From NCBI RefSeq assembly GCF_910592395.1, contig NC_088314.1, forward strand, positions 7,194,001 through 7,254,000: a stretch of 60,000 nucleotides of DNA. The letters run 5' to 3'. This DNA comes from Lineus longissimus. Its lineage: Eukaryota > Nemertea > Pilidiophora > Heteronemertea > Lineidae. Positions 15,161 through 28,700 of the stretch are shown piece after piece. The notes under the pieces were generated by a model that worked only from the letters and a program-made list of their open reading frames with translations, ran no database searches and had not been told where the DNA came from. The translations under genes and the position numbers were made by a program. Within the stretch, counting starts at the first letter, position 1. Every line of letters starts with the position of its first letter.

Positions 15161-16430
15161 GTATCGTATCCATCGCGCTTACCTTTCCATGCGCAAGCAA
15201 ACCTATAATGTGAGGTAGTCTTGACAAGAACCCTCCAGCTCAACTCAAAATCTTCTACCGAAAGTTTCAATGGTGTTTATCTTTACAACAGACATATATG
15301 TACCTCAAATAACAGCAAAGCCTGGTTTGATAAAAGCGTTATTATAATACGCCCAGTCCTATATAGAGTCTTTTTTTTGTAGAATTCAAGCTGGTTAAGT
15401 TGTCGCTCTTATAGTCGAATCGGACTTTCACTGTCTTGATCTTGCACGTCCTTCGAGGCCGATTGAGGTTTGATTTTCGATATGATACGAATCGCGTCCG
15501 AGCGAAGTGCCCCTCTTTGAAGTAGAACGAGGAAGAGGTTAACATGATTACTTTTACAGTTGTCAGAACTCTGGACGCCTTTTTCAAATTTTTGTGACAA
15601 CATGGGATTTGATCTTATTGATATAAAATGGCGTGACCCCACGACATCTGATATAAATGTGTCTATTGCTATATCAGAAAAAAATTATTTTCGCTATGAC
15701 TTTCACATGACCGGTCTTAATCTTGTGCGTCTATGTTCCGCCGATTGATAAAGGATGACACTAATGCCTACTTATTGAACTCTAAAATTGAATTGAAAGC
15801 TTAGAAGGCGCACGACTTGCCATGGCAATTTGGTCATGAAGTTGCTGAAATGAAATGTAGTTATTACTTACGCAGTTGATCTGTTTGAAAGGTATAAGGT
15901 AACGCATGCCTTGTGGATTGTAAAGGTAATCACTACTAGCTGAGTTATTAAACTTTTTTAATTGAATTGGTGGGTGAGAATACCCGAGTCATCAGTTCGC
16001 ATTCGCCTAAGTGGGCTTTTACATTAAATTTGCTTTTCAAACGTTTCCGACCATTAGCCCAGTTAACTTCAAATGGGGGAAGTAGTTTATAACTTAGTGC
16101 CGTGCTAATTGTATTTGCGTCATGCCATCAGGAACATCAGCTGCCTAAGCAGAATACACCGAGAAGTCGACCGAGATGGGGAACTAACTTGTGATAAACA
16201 AACAGGCAGAGTATCTTCCTCTTTTTGTTCTCATGAACCCAATACAAAATCTGCATTCTGTATGAGTTAGTTGCAAAGATAATCCGATTGTGGAAATGAC
16301 AATCGATTTTACCTTCGCTTTAATAAATCTATACAATGTAATAAATAATTATCATAGTGCGTTTTAATGTATTGGCCGTAGCAAGAATTTTCAAAATCAG
16401 AATTCATGATGTAGTGGCAGATACACAAAT

Positions 16431-16711
16431 TACCAGCCTGAGTACACGGTCGCCGTCCGGAGAGTAATCGAAAATCTGGCACGGCACTGCGGACGGGCGA
16501 TCGATGGACTTCGATGGTAACCCTGATAATGTTGGACTAATGCGGCGCGAAATTGGCAGTGTTTCGGCGGCTGGTTTAATGGAGATGACACGGTTTCGTC
16601 ACGGTTCAGCGTGATCAGTAATGTCAGCGTCATACGAACAGGGAAGCCATGCGAACCATCTGTGAATGTAATAGGATCATGCAAATCTTGTCCCGGGCGT
16701 CCAGAATACAA
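16431..16711 (-). other. GC-rich island, possible exon (unassigned)
   Basis: This block is clearly more GC- and CpG-rich than the DNA on both sides. A minus-strand frame without an ATG reads through Ser/Pro-rich sequence to ...CQIFDYSPDGDRVLRL and is followed by a possible GTAATT donor near 16437. The YSPDGDRVL string resembles a beta-propeller/WD-type strand. A plus-strand frame across the same bases is also open and reads CFGGWFNGDDTVSSRF..., so the coding strand is not settled. No neighbouring exon was found. It may be a real exon, a pseudo-exon or a CpG-rich repeat. Confidence 0.25.
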
Positions 16712-17147
16712 TAGTCATTTCCTATTCACTCGCGTGAGTGAGTTGCTCAAACTGCTTCTTGCCTAAGATGACTTGGCAACTTGCTCCTGTGTTTAACTTT
16801 AAATCTGAGTATTGATGAAACAATTTGAAACATAATGTGGACAGGAAAATTAAGCAGGCAACCTTTAACCAGAGACTTAATTTTACACGTCGGAACATTC
16901 CTTAAACTTACAGGTAATATAAACTTTACTTGGCATCTCAAATGTCATCCAGAGCCCTTTATTCTTCAGATAATCCTATCCGACCACATGATATACGAAA
17001 CCTACTGAAAATAAGCCGCTTTTAATACTATATTTGCAAATTTTATCCAATGCCTTTCCTATTTCAAAGAACATCTCCTGTTTCAAACATTTCCACTTCC
17101 CCTGAATATCGCGTTATATCGCCGACTCTCTCGTGCTAGGGGGCAGT

Positions 17148-18696
17148 CACTCTCAGAAATAAAAGCTTGAAGGTTTAGAAAAATCTCTTAAAGGTTTTCA
17201 ACCAACACAAATACACGCCCCGGGATGTTTTCGGTAAATATAAAAAGCCCCAAATGGGTTTTGAGATTCTGAAAAACCTCTAAGTAGGGTTTTTCATTAG
17301 CTAAACAAACACTACAGGGAACACATTTACGTTAGCCAAAATACCATTAGAATGATTTCCAAAAGCTCAACCTTATTTCCACGATGAATGTATTAACGGG
17401 CACGTGTGTTATTCTTTCATGATGACCGGAGGTTGGATGGCTCAATGTGAAAGAATATCATGCACCATGGTTTATCCTAACCCTCATTTTTAAAAAGGTA
17501 TACAGTCGAACCGTGTGAAAATAAGCCCATGGTGCCTATTCAACTGGGGGATCTCATATCTGAACTTGGCCTATTTAGTCCGCCATTAGCTTGCAGGGAG
17601 CAGGTGAGGGGATTTGGTGTATTCCCAAAGTCCCTTCCCTTGACGGATCAATGTTCCAACTGTCTCCTGCTGTAGACAGATTGGCAATTTGAGACCTCTG
17701 TTTGCACATTACAGTGCGTTTCCATGGATTCTGGTAATAGGTACGCAAAGTAATATACATGTATTATGATCTATGGTTATGCAGCATCCGTTAATCTTTG
17801 TTGAAAGGAGAATATAAACAGATATCTGAGCTATGGTATATCATATATATATCAATGGAAGGACGACCCGTAAGTTCTCGTTTTTACAACTGCAATGCCT
17901 TACAAGGGTACAAGCAAATGCCACCAGTCCGGCAAATGGACGTCTCTGCCTGTTTACTCTAGCCTGAGACCAATGTGTCCTGTACATACATTATCGTGTA
18001 GCACTGCATTGAAGCATAAGAACGACCCATCACAAATTAAGTGCCTATCTCGTTAAAAACCCAAGTTTCTAGAACGATTCCATGCCGTTACTGTAATACA
18101 TGTATGCTATAAACCGCCTATAATGCTTCTCGGTTCCACCTACCCAAGGAGAGCTATCGTCCCCATTATCTCCCGAATATGACCTGGCGTCAACATCCAT
18201 CAAGAGACAATTTGAGACCATGTGACCAAAGCATGCCCAGGTTGATCTGAGCCCATATCTGCCATTATCTCAAGTCCTACATCTGCTACAGCCGCGCGAT
18301 CCTTGAAAAGCAAGCCGCGGAGCCGCCTCGCAATAAATTATTGAATAGTGCTTCGCCGTATCCTCTTTTCCCGAAATGGACTACTGCTATTGTGTCTGGA
18401 GAACACCTAATAGCTTTACCTTGCGGGGATCATGGAAATCGATGAAGAATACGGTATCAAGCGGTGTTATCAGAATTTGGATACCATCAACTAAAAGGCG
18501 TCTTCATACAGACTCTGGTAGCAAAGTTCATCAGATATGTGTCCGCCATGTCCTGATCTCCATGCATACCTCATATGGTAGTGTCAGTAAAACGATAAAT
18601 ATATAAGCGAGCCGACTTTCGTTCGCCTTATACATTTCTGGCACACCAGCCTTTGAAGATTTTTCAAAACCTCAAAAACCTTTATTTCTAAGAGTG
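17148..18696. mobile_element. Inward-facing repeat ends, possible 1.5 kb DNA transposon relic
   Basis: The left end, starting at 17148, reads CACTCTCAGAAATAAAAGC followed by TTGAAGGTTTAGAAAAATC. The reverse complement of the right end, ending at 18696, reads CACTCTTAGAAATAAAGG followed by TTTTTGAGGTTTTGAAAAATC. The two ends face each other like terminal inverted repeats. Related single ends occur near 34982, 37963 and 41898. There is no transposase frame between the ends, and I did not find a clear target-site duplication, so the two ends may be independent insertions of one family. Confidence 0.4.
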
Positions 18697-19067
18697 TACT
18701 AACTGATTATTGGGGCTCTGTTCTGGTGAATGTCTCCCGGACTGTCTAGGTTCAATAACCAATAACGAGATAAATGACGAATATGCCCACGACTAGCACT
18801 GCGTCCCATTACCGATAATCGCAATCAGGTCCCAAGTGACCACAACACGCACTTGTTCTCCATTCCCTCGTGCCCTTTCCCACACAAGGCTATTACCATT
18901 GTATCAACAATCTGTAGCTAATAGCTTTACCTGGCGGGCTTTCACAGTAATCGATCAATGGTAAGGAAAGGACCAAGCTATGATAACTGGAAAGCGACAG
19001 GCGAATGCGCCACTCCTGTTTCGGGACTCGAGGACTTGATATATTCACATTTGGTATCGGGATTTTA

Positions 19068-19288
19068 CGCTGGCTGGGAAAGGACATCACATGATTTTTT
19101 TTCAACATAAAATTTTTTTTTCTGGAAATATCTCGATCGATAGACTTATTATCTCGATCGTTTGAGATAAATAATTCGATCGCCCGGGTTATTTATCTCG
19201 AGCGATCAAGAAATAAGTCCATCGACCGAGATATTTCCTGAAAAAAAAATTCCCTGCCACCGTATGAGATGTCCTTTCCCAGCCACCG
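19068..19288. mobile_element. Foldback MITE, 221 bp, TA-flanked
   Basis: The whole element is a long imperfect palindrome. The outer ends are CGCTGGCTGGGAAAGGACAT on the left and its near-perfect inverse at the right, with one mismatch, and the element is flanked by TA on both sides. Inside, T-runs, then (G)GAAATATCTCG(A/G)TCGAT(A/G)GACTTAT, then GATCG and GAGATAAATAA mirror each other around CGATCGCCCGGG near 19180. The TA flanks and short length suggest a Tc1/mariner-type non-autonomous element. It has no coding capacity, and the transcript would form a long hairpin. Confidence 0.8.
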
Positions 19289-19289
19289 T

Positions 19290-22200
19290 AATATCGACAT
19301 AATATAAAGGTAATTTCATCTTGGTTGCCGTTAAAACTGCTGTATTTCTATTCATTCTTTTCACCACTCAAATCTCAAGAAATCGTGGATTGAATTTCTT
19401 GATTCTTTCCTGCACCTAATCATCGCATTTCTTGGCGGATTCTTGCGCATTGATCCGCGGGAAGACATAACGGATAGTTGGAACGGCAGTTTGGAAAAAA
19501 AATTACTCCAACTTTGGTATAACTGTTTGTCGATGAAGTCATTATACAATAGAAGCTCTAGAAACGACTATGGTATATACCAGCACAACATCCCAATCAG
19601 CTCCGAGTTGCCAAAGGGCATGAGATTTATCATTAGATAGTTACGGAGAGTAATAGCAGCAAATAGCTATTACCTTACGCTTGTCGCTTGAACTTCTAAA
19701 GGTCAACCCCTCGTGATAATAGGTCCCCTGCAGACTACCCAGCGCCAGGTAATCATATCATCCCATTAAAGATCAATCTAAGGGAGGGTGACAGCTAAAG
19801 TTTCGCTGTAAGAGCTATATGTGACTAAAGAAGAAATGTACACTAAACGAACCAGAACACTGCCAATTGCAACTGCAGTACCTTTCTAGGCATATCTCAC
19901 AAGAAGCCAAATCATTGTCGTGTGCTGCACGTCTTATAGATCATGATGAGCAGTGTCTAGAATGATGCATGTTAATAAAAAAAGTTGCCGGCCTCAAAAT
20001 TGATTCTTTAGGGGCTACTATTCAAATTACTGCTTGATCTATATTCTGTTCAGAGATTGCCAATCGGTTTGTGCGTATTCCGGGATTAAATGTTGCGGAT
20101 CCAGTTAAGGACAGTTGATGAGTCGGCATGATATATTTTGTATCTTATCTCCGCAGCTTAGCATCTCGGGGATTCTATTCTTTTCTACTTCTGTATTGAT
20201 CCAGGCACTCGTCGGTGAATCTTGCCGAGGGGTCTGACAGCACATAATTTCCACATTGCAAAGATGTGATGAATAGCACGTCGTAATAAAGGGCTCGTTG
20301 GTTCAGACCCGAGGTCCCGTCTTTCTAACAGCCATCATGTTGGAATTCGTTCGTAGAACTTAATAAAAGAAATGCACTCTGAGAGCCGAGATCGCCAGAG
20401 ATGCCCACAGCCACAAGCCACCATCGGCACGCACCATAAAGAATAGAGAAAAAAGCATTAGAGTTAGCAAGTTGTTGCCCTAAGCTGTAGCACTGTGACC
20501 TTTTAATCAAGTAATTCATTTCCCATTCTCGATAGCACAGAATTCGTTTTATTTGCATAACAGCCATCTTGCGTCCGACCTACCGAGCTGCACACGAGAA
20601 CTCATTACCAGCACATTGTGTGCGCATTAAACAGCTCGACAGGGCTCCTGGCTTCTATACATTATTGAGCACTCATCTCATGAGATATTTTCCGTTAATA
20701 TATCGCTTTGTTGAGCTTTGCATCCCATAGGCTGGTCCGTCAGGTACGCGCGATCATGCAGCTTACCTACATGAAATACGCATCAGTTTTCACGTATTCT
20801 TAAGATGAGTCAAGCAGTAGATTATTAAGTCCTTCTTCTAATCTTCAACAACCAGAGTTACCTCGGGACGTATGCATTTCGTTAAGGCGCTTGTCCGCTT
20901 CAACTATCTACGAAAGAGGCTGACAAGCGGTCTAATAAACCTATTCTATGGGAAGAAAGAAACTGTACTGGTCTGACCTGATATGTTACCGATAAACACT
21001 GATTTCTTGCATTGAGTAGTTTGAAACTCGATGCAGTTTCCAGAAATCGATTTCGAGAGGAAAGTTTTTTGTATGGCACGGTTTGAACCTTTAAAGCATC
21101 CTATGACATTTTTAATGATGTATTATCATATGATGTGAGGTTGGGCAGATCGATGGTGATGTTTCGGACTGATTACTAGTACTTCTTTCTCTAATTTGCC
21201 TCTATTGTGCACTCTACCATTGCTATACATTGTACCAGGGACGCTGATACATTGATTTACATAGCCTTGGGCGAAGACCATTGCTTCCTCATTAGGTTCG
21301 CATTTCCTTTTAAAATGTAATCATTATAGCTGCGCAGAAAACTGTTTTAGTTCCCAATGCTTGAAGCCAAATTAAGTCGAGAGATTTCTACTAACCGTCA
21401 CACCCAAGCCTCAGGCAAGAGTATCGGTCTAACATTTTTGCTTCGTCGCATATTTCAATGCTTTCATACAATAGGCAGCTGGTGAGACCATTGCTTTTCA
21501 AATGGGGGAAAAAGAGACAAATGTGTCAACCTGTTTTTCAGCGTGAAACACTCCGACACATCAACACTCTAAAACGTTACGCCGGCAGTCATACAGATAT
21601 CAGTAATGCAATGCCCATCAAACATCAAAGAGAGCAGAAAATCAGTACAGTACTGGTAATGCAAAACTACGACGGTATAAGTATTATTATACAGTTTATG
21701 ATACGGCTAATGACATCCTGAGTAGCACCTTCATGTACGTACATCCCTTTAGCCAGATTCGACTACGTAGTTGAATTCGACTACGTGCCGCAGGAACAAA
21801 CACAGGAGGTGTCTGAATTCCTCTACCGATTCAGATTCTGAGGCCAACTGATATTATATCCATCATTTTTTTATGATTCTCCAGAGGTGGTGATCAGGTG
21901 ATGTCTCACTAGACTCCCCAGTATTTGCGCTGCCTCGGGCTCGGCATCGCGTCCGTACGGTCTCACACACAAAGTGAATTATGAGTAGGAGAATTCGATC
22001 CAGCGTTAAAGAGGTACATCCTCCCCAGGGTAAATTTCGCCAGAATTTTCCCTTTGTGTGCTTGATTGATAATCAATCGGTGGAACGCTTGGGATGATAC
22101 ATGTAACATATCGACACCTGATACGCTGCACTTCGGGGAAGAACATTAATCTTCAACTGGAAGATGAGAATCTACATGTTTTTGGTTTCGATCTTGTCTG

Positions 22201-22295
22201 TTGCCAAGTTTGTTGAGAACATCGGGGCGTCCATCGGGGCGTCATCAGATCATTCAAAGTCGAAAACATAACGGCAGATGCATTGTATGTTTTCC
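19290..22295. other. Non-coding stretch, nothing recognised
   Basis: There is no supported gene or RNA here. A near-palindrome of 20 bases (ATTCGACTACGTAGTTGAAT) lies near 21760 and is followed by a repeat of its core TTCGACTACGT. Short open frames here have no domain-like content. Confidence 0.4.
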
Positions 22296-22299
22296 CTTA

Positions 22300-22740
22300 A
22301 GCCCGCAGCACGCTAGCCGCCAACTTTGGCGACAGGAAGCGTTCAGCTGACGCCCCTCGACGCCGAAGGTGGCGGCCAGTGGATCCCGGTCAGAGCACAC
22401 CTGCCCAGAATCGGCGTCCAGTAGCGTCTTTTCTGCCACTTTAGGCTGCCATTTTGAAATCATGTGACATCAAGACGCATACTGATTGGCCATAGCCTCG
22501 CCGCCGACGCCAATTCAGGCGGCAATCCGTAGCACACCTGGCTTCTTCTTGCGTTCAAACACGGCGACACGCGTCAAAAATCAAACATGTTAGATATTTG
22601 GCGTTTAGTTGCGGCAAGTGGCGGCAAGTCGCGTTCGCCGACGCCGTTCGTAGCAGACTAGGGATTTTTCAGGCGTTCAGGACTCTTGCGGCAAAAAACG
22701 CCTGTGAACGCCGAAGTTGGCGGCTAGTGTGCTGCGGGCT
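22300..22740. mobile_element. Harbinger-like MITE, 441 bp, TTA target duplication
   Basis: The left end AGCCCGCAGCACGCTAGCCG continues CCAACTTTGGCG. The reverse complement of the right end is AGCCCGCAGCACACTAGCCG continuing CCAACTTCGGCG. The terminal inverted repeats are therefore about 32 bp with two mismatches. TTA stands immediately outside both ends (22297-22299 and 22741-22743), which is the three-base target duplication typical of the PIF/Harbinger superfamily. The interior is rich in GGCG and GCGTT motifs repeated on both strands. No transposase is encoded, so it would depend on a trans-acting source. The higher GC content here also creates a spurious minus-strand reading frame. Confidence 0.85.
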
Positions 22741-22744
22741 TTAG

Positions 22745-25700
22745 TATTGGTGTTGCCGTTTTTTGTAGGTCTTGCGTTAGTCTCTTGAATACTTCCGCCA
22801 CCAATGCTGGGGATAACTCTTCCAATCTTCTTTCACATAATTACTCTTCCGATGCCGCAATGCTTTTGGCATCACATTTAAACCACATAGCTTGAATCGG
22901 ATATTACTTCATCGATTTCTTGCGGCAGGCCATCTGATATTTTGCAAACATTTCCGAATATGTTTCCCTGCAGATATCGTAGTGGAGCTTTGTTCGCTCT
23001 GACAGGTTTAATCATTTGGAATGAACAACAGAACCGTACATAAAATAAGACTTTTTTTGACATTATGACAAGTAAGCATGTGTCAATATCGCCTGCTGTG
23101 TACCTTAGATGCGGGAATTATGGAGAAAGTCAGCTTGATTTGTTATCTGGAGGGAAAAGAAAATGTTCGAGACGGCGTGGGATTTATCTTTAGTTGGACA
23201 CACTGAGGACCTATAATTTTACCATTAGCGGCGGGTACCCCGATGTTTCAAAGATGAGCTACACCTTAACTTTTATCATATTTCGGTTTTTTTTGTTTTC
23301 CTGCCTCGCTGGCCCGTCATCAGTTGCGTGTGGGCCAATTTCCATAAAGACCAATCTTGCAAAATCCATTTCATTTTGATCGAACACTTGAATTGAGTCA
23401 TCAATTCAACATGAAGACCGTCTGCCATCATAAAAGAAGAATACATTTCGATATGTCAGTCCAAACCACTTTTGATTTCATTTGGAATATGAGGAAGGTT
23501 CCATCAAAGCCGTCAGCTGAGTTGTCCCATGTTGCTTTTAAATGATGGATGACATTCTAATATAAGTTGTATTGATTTGTCATCTTACATGTACATTGTA
23601 TGTGAAAAAGTGCGTTCATTCCAATTCCAATAAAAATAGTTTTTTGCACTGTTGTTGAATGCGTATTCATTGAGCATGTTGTTGAGCTGCCAGTCTGCAA
23701 CATCGAATTCAAAGAATTCGTCCGCATGCTTTTCAGAAGGAAGAGCAACTTGGGGATGGGATTTTCAAGAGGAAGTGTGCCTAATCGTCACCATGAGCCG
23801 CCTTCTGTACCAACCAACCAGAAAGCTCCACTTAACTGGGTTAGATAAAATAATGCAAATTTTTCATACATCAGAGGTTGGATAGTCTGATCAGCAGCGT
23901 GTATGCTTACTGCATCCACCTGCTTTCAAAAGCAGTGATGTTTTGCCTTCATTTAGCTGCGTCTCTCAGCGAAGTCACTTCTCAACTTCTCTATAAAAAC
24001 AAAGTGCTCGTAGTCATGAATAATTTCTCACAATCGAATCAAAATAGCCTTTCTTTCCGCAATTACTGGCGTAATCAATTGATTTTAAATGAGCCATTCT
24101 AATTAGCTGTGCGAACATCAAAGAACGAAAATCCCACGTGCCAGCCTCGATTTCATCTCCCGACGCCATTAGTTAAACAAGAATGGCGTTTTTACTTCGT
24201 CTTTTATTACAAACACAAAGTGTTGCTGTTTTAAGAAGCAATCCCATTCAATGCTCAAATGATTGCACACAGGAGAATTGGGCTTATTTGTCGTCGATTC
24301 TGAGATAGTTTGATGTGCATTGCGAATTCCTAATTGACATCATTTTGTACGCGAGGTAAAGTTAGTTTTTTCACCATACACAGTCTTGCTTCTTCTCAAC
24401 ATGAAATAAGAGACTGTTGTATAATAGTGTGGTGTACAAAGTTTTCTTTAACCAACTAGCGCACCATGTTGAAGCGTTGAAACAAGTGTAGTGTTATATA
24501 TGGTCAGAGACAAACAAATTGAGAGCAGCTAGCCTGAGTACAAGATTCGCACATTTGTCACACCCATTCCACAACCTTCGCGTGTCCTCATTTATGCTTG
24601 AAATTGGTCGGGTCAACTGCTCGCCAGTATCAATATCGCTGACATTATGTTGGCGAATGGATATTGAGATGTCGATCGGCTGAACTGTTGTGGAGTCAAT
24701 TTCCCGCGGCCCATCAAATTCATCCTTGATAATTACGTTCGCGGAAATTGCTACGAACGCGTGGTGTAATCGGAGTACCAGTGCGTCCGGTCCGAATCAA
24801 CATCTAAACGCGATACAGGTTAGAACCCTTTATGTCTGGTTAGAAAATCACAATTTGGCTTCTTTCTACATGCCAGACACACCACTGTTCATTCCCGCCA
24901 TGGAAATAGGACCCAAATAGCATAAGAGGGTGTGATTGGAGTGCTTCTGCAAGTACGGAGCTGTCAAGGATTGAAGCATACCCATGGGTCGTGGAAGTAG
25001 CGTGGTCGATAATTGGTCATGTGTCGTGTTAATGGCAACGGAGAACTTGACCTTTTCGCTACCAGCAATTCAATTAGAGACGTGTACCTTAGATTTGTCT
25101 GTGATTTCAGTCCCTTTGCTAACCTAGGCGAATCACTTTTCCTCATCTCTTCGAACAATCCAATGCTGGCTTGAAGGCGGGAAAAGCATTCAGTTTGTGA
25201 TTATGGCGGCAGTAGAAGTTCCAAATGCTCACACGAACAGTTCCGACAGTGCTGTGCTTTAGCCATATTATACTTGGGAAAATCTATTTGACCCGTCTTA
25301 AGCGTTAAATAAGCGTTATTTAGCCGATGCAACCTACAGTGAAGTTATCATTTGCTAAGTGTTACTCGACCAACCCCGCAGACTTATGATAAGTGAAAAT
25401 GGCAGGCACAGAAACCTTTCAAAACATAATCCAAATCATGTCATTAGAAGTTTTAGCAAAGTGATGTATCTTCGCTCAAACTAAAACATAGTATGCCACT
25501 GGGGTGGCGCAACAGCAAATTGACAGTGACTAAATGCGATTAGAAAGAAAATCCACATTATGATAGCAGAAGGAATCAATAAAATAGGATGAAAATGTCA
25601 TTCATCATTCGAAAATCCAGCTTGGGCAGCGAGAAGCTCATACTGTTAGCCATCATTTGCTTCGAAATGTAATCCGAGAGCGGGCGACCAGCTAATGTTT

Positions 25701-28700
25701 GCGGTGCAAGTTGGCTGCTTTGAGTATATGAAACGACGGCTCGAAATGTAATGTGCTACGTGATATCTCCCTTGGCGTTGTCTGTAAGTTGACGTTATGC
25801 GACAGAGGAATACGAAGCCAAAAAAACGATCCTTATGCTTGAGTTCATTTAAACATCTCATCGAATCATTACGGTTCTTCACTTCAGCCCTGGGGCCCGG
25901 TTGCTCAAAACAAGTTATCCCCTACTTGGAGGTAATTTATCTTGGCGCTAAGTTTACTTGGCTCATCTGAAGAAGATAACGCCAGGTTTTCAACGAGCGC
26001 GACCTGTTTTGTTTCTCGCTTCGTTTCCAAACGTGATCTCGAGAAGCAAACTATTTTTTTAGCAAACTCAAAACACCGCCAGCGATCTTTCCGCGGAGAA
26101 ATTCAGCCATTTTGATATCCGATTGCTACTCGGGGAGATGAAATGCTATTGGATAGGGCGAATCTTTAACCGGTGGGCTTTGGTAGCTCAAGTTGTGCGG
26201 TGTTGATTGCACCCCATGCGGCGCCTGCGGCTGAAAACGCTGATAAGCCAAACTCCGATCGAGCCGTTGAAAGGAATAGAGAAGTATTTTCACATTTACT
26301 TGGCACGGAACACTATCAACAAACCCACGTGCATACCAATTCACCTGTTTGAATCATGGCATCAAAGAATGCTTGCTGATCCCAGAGGTAGATCATAGCA
26401 GTCAATGAATCTTAAGGCCGTTAGTTCCAAATTTCAAATTTCAAATTGAGTTGGAAGCGTTTTGATTGTGTAGATACAGGAAGAATATAATTTTTAACGT
26501 TGCAGTTGTGAACACCAATACAGATTATACTCAACAGGTCTATTTTCATCACGGTGATATGTACGTTGATTTCTATGTACCTGTGGCTGAAGTAAATTCA
26601 GTTTACACGAACAGTAGTGGCCTTTAACATATTCCAGCTTGGAAGCCAACCTACGGTATACCAATGAAGCAAATTGAAAAATTATCAGTGAGCGATCAAC
26701 ATCTTTACCAGTGCATAGACTGAGGCTTCTTTTTTGCGATGAAACCCAGATAGTGTATTTTCTCCATATTTCTGAGACTATTTTTGAGCTACGGATGCTA
26801 TATACCTTGAACAGTGTCTGCTGTTTTATCGATCATCGTCGTCGACAAAATTATTCAATGCATCAACAACACCAATTCCCTTGTCAACATTCTAAACATA
26901 CGGTTCACCGAATGCAATATCCTTTTTTTAAATTTCCTTTACAACATATTGGAATGCCAGATTCAATAATATTACATCTTCCTCAAGTCGATGCCTGTTT
27001 TCGCACTAGCATTGCTAATTGTACTTTGAGGTGAAATCATTCCGCCGCTAAGTTTATTTGACAGCTCAGAATAAATTTCAGTCATTTCACGACTTTCGTC
27101 AGGTATTTTTGAAAATTACTTTTTCCACTTTTTAGCTCACATGTCTCAGTAGCTATTGGCAACCACCCTATGTCATCACATTGTGGAACACGAAGTGTCG
27201 AAGAAAGGGAAATGGTCTTCTTGGTGGCCATTTCCTGATTACGCATTCATTAATAGCAAATAATGTTTACCGAATACTAGGATCGCCTATAAATTTGGGG
27301 GGTTATTTCTAGAGGAGCAGCTCTGCCAACATTGTTGGAGATGCAGTGTCTCGTATTTCGCTGATTTATTCCATTCAATCATTGGGAATTAGGGTCGTAT
27401 TTCAATCGATTATAGATGAAATTTCTTGGTTGTCGTTTTGTGGATTGAATTTCATCAGAAACAATTGGATGCTCTGTCAATTCAATTTCATTGTGCTTGG
27501 AAAAAAATTGAGAAATTGTGTTTTAACAGGTCCCGATCAGCCAATAATGTCACTGTTTATAGCCATCTCCGTTATCCTAACTGTTATGGCACAATACCGA
27601 TTGACTCACTGCAGCGATATTTCACTACTAAACGCAATGGATAAACCTGTATCCTGATATCGACGCGATGACAAGCAAATTCGGTAACAAATTATACAAC
27701 GGAAATTTGCCAACACTAGGGTTAGTGAGCTTATAAAGTCGGCACGAGTCTAGTTATATCTCATCGATCATCGTCGTTACTTCTAAGTCACAGGTGGCTG
27801 ATGGTTTCAACCTGTCATCTTAATGTCAGCGAAATATAGTCTTATAATTAACTTCCTTATGAACAGTGTAATACATTTCATTATGAATGTGTCAGGGGGT
27901 TAATGATAGACCAAAGAGGAGGCGTTTTGAATTCCTTTCTGAGGAAGAGGGGAGATTCCTTTGACAGAGCTGGGCAGGTTCGGTGATGGGGAAAAAAGTG
28001 GATGGGTGGCAAATTGCTGGTTTTGGCTATTTCACCCAGTCCGATTAATCAAAACTATTGATATAATGAATAGTTATCAAATTAAGGTGTCGCTGACATG
28101 TAAATAGTTTTGCTGAAGATACTGTCGTATCTGTTGTCCAGAGGTTTCCGATATGGAAACAGTTAAATAACATGAATTGCAGTCGCGTTTCTTTTCAATC
28201 TGGTCCTCGCGGAAGGAGAGCATCCGAATTGCATAGTGACTGTCCTTTATTGGTTAGGATGCGATAAGCAAACGCAATTAAATCGAAAGTATAGACGTGA
28301 CACACGATGTCGAAAATGGTAATTGCCAATGACAGTATAGTGGTGCTTCATCAATCTACATAATGATATACAATCATGTAATGCTCCCAAAAGGATTTCT
28401 ATTTTCTGCGAATATCTTCGCCGGCACCATGACTTCGTGTCATGCAGGTAACCGAGCTGTCATGTAGGCAAACTGCAATACAGAAAAACTGTTTCGGAAA
28501 AAAAAGAGAAATGTAAAGTGGAGAAACAAAAAATGATACCAACTACACCTGTACTTCTCACTTCTTGTTTGTGCGTAGTTTGTGATAAACATCCACACGT
28601 CGAAACGTAAACTTAGCACCATCGCATATCTCAACTTGACGATGTATTGACAAGTAACAATATATCATACTTGAGGTGAATGCATTTCTTATCATATGTT

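Larger units (their letters stand above)
15170..19060. other. Non-coding stretch with an exon-like island and repeat ends
   Basis: Apart from the GC-rich island at 16431-16711 and the two inward-facing CACTCT-type repeat ends at 17148 and 18696, I see no supported gene here. A polypyrimidine tract followed by AAAG near 15510 (minus strand) precedes a short open frame, but I could not link it to another exon. Confidence 0.4.

Noticed and set aside
26711-27034. 107-codon plus-strand frame rich in His/Leu
   Set aside because: Low-information sequence with no family pattern; judged a chance frame.
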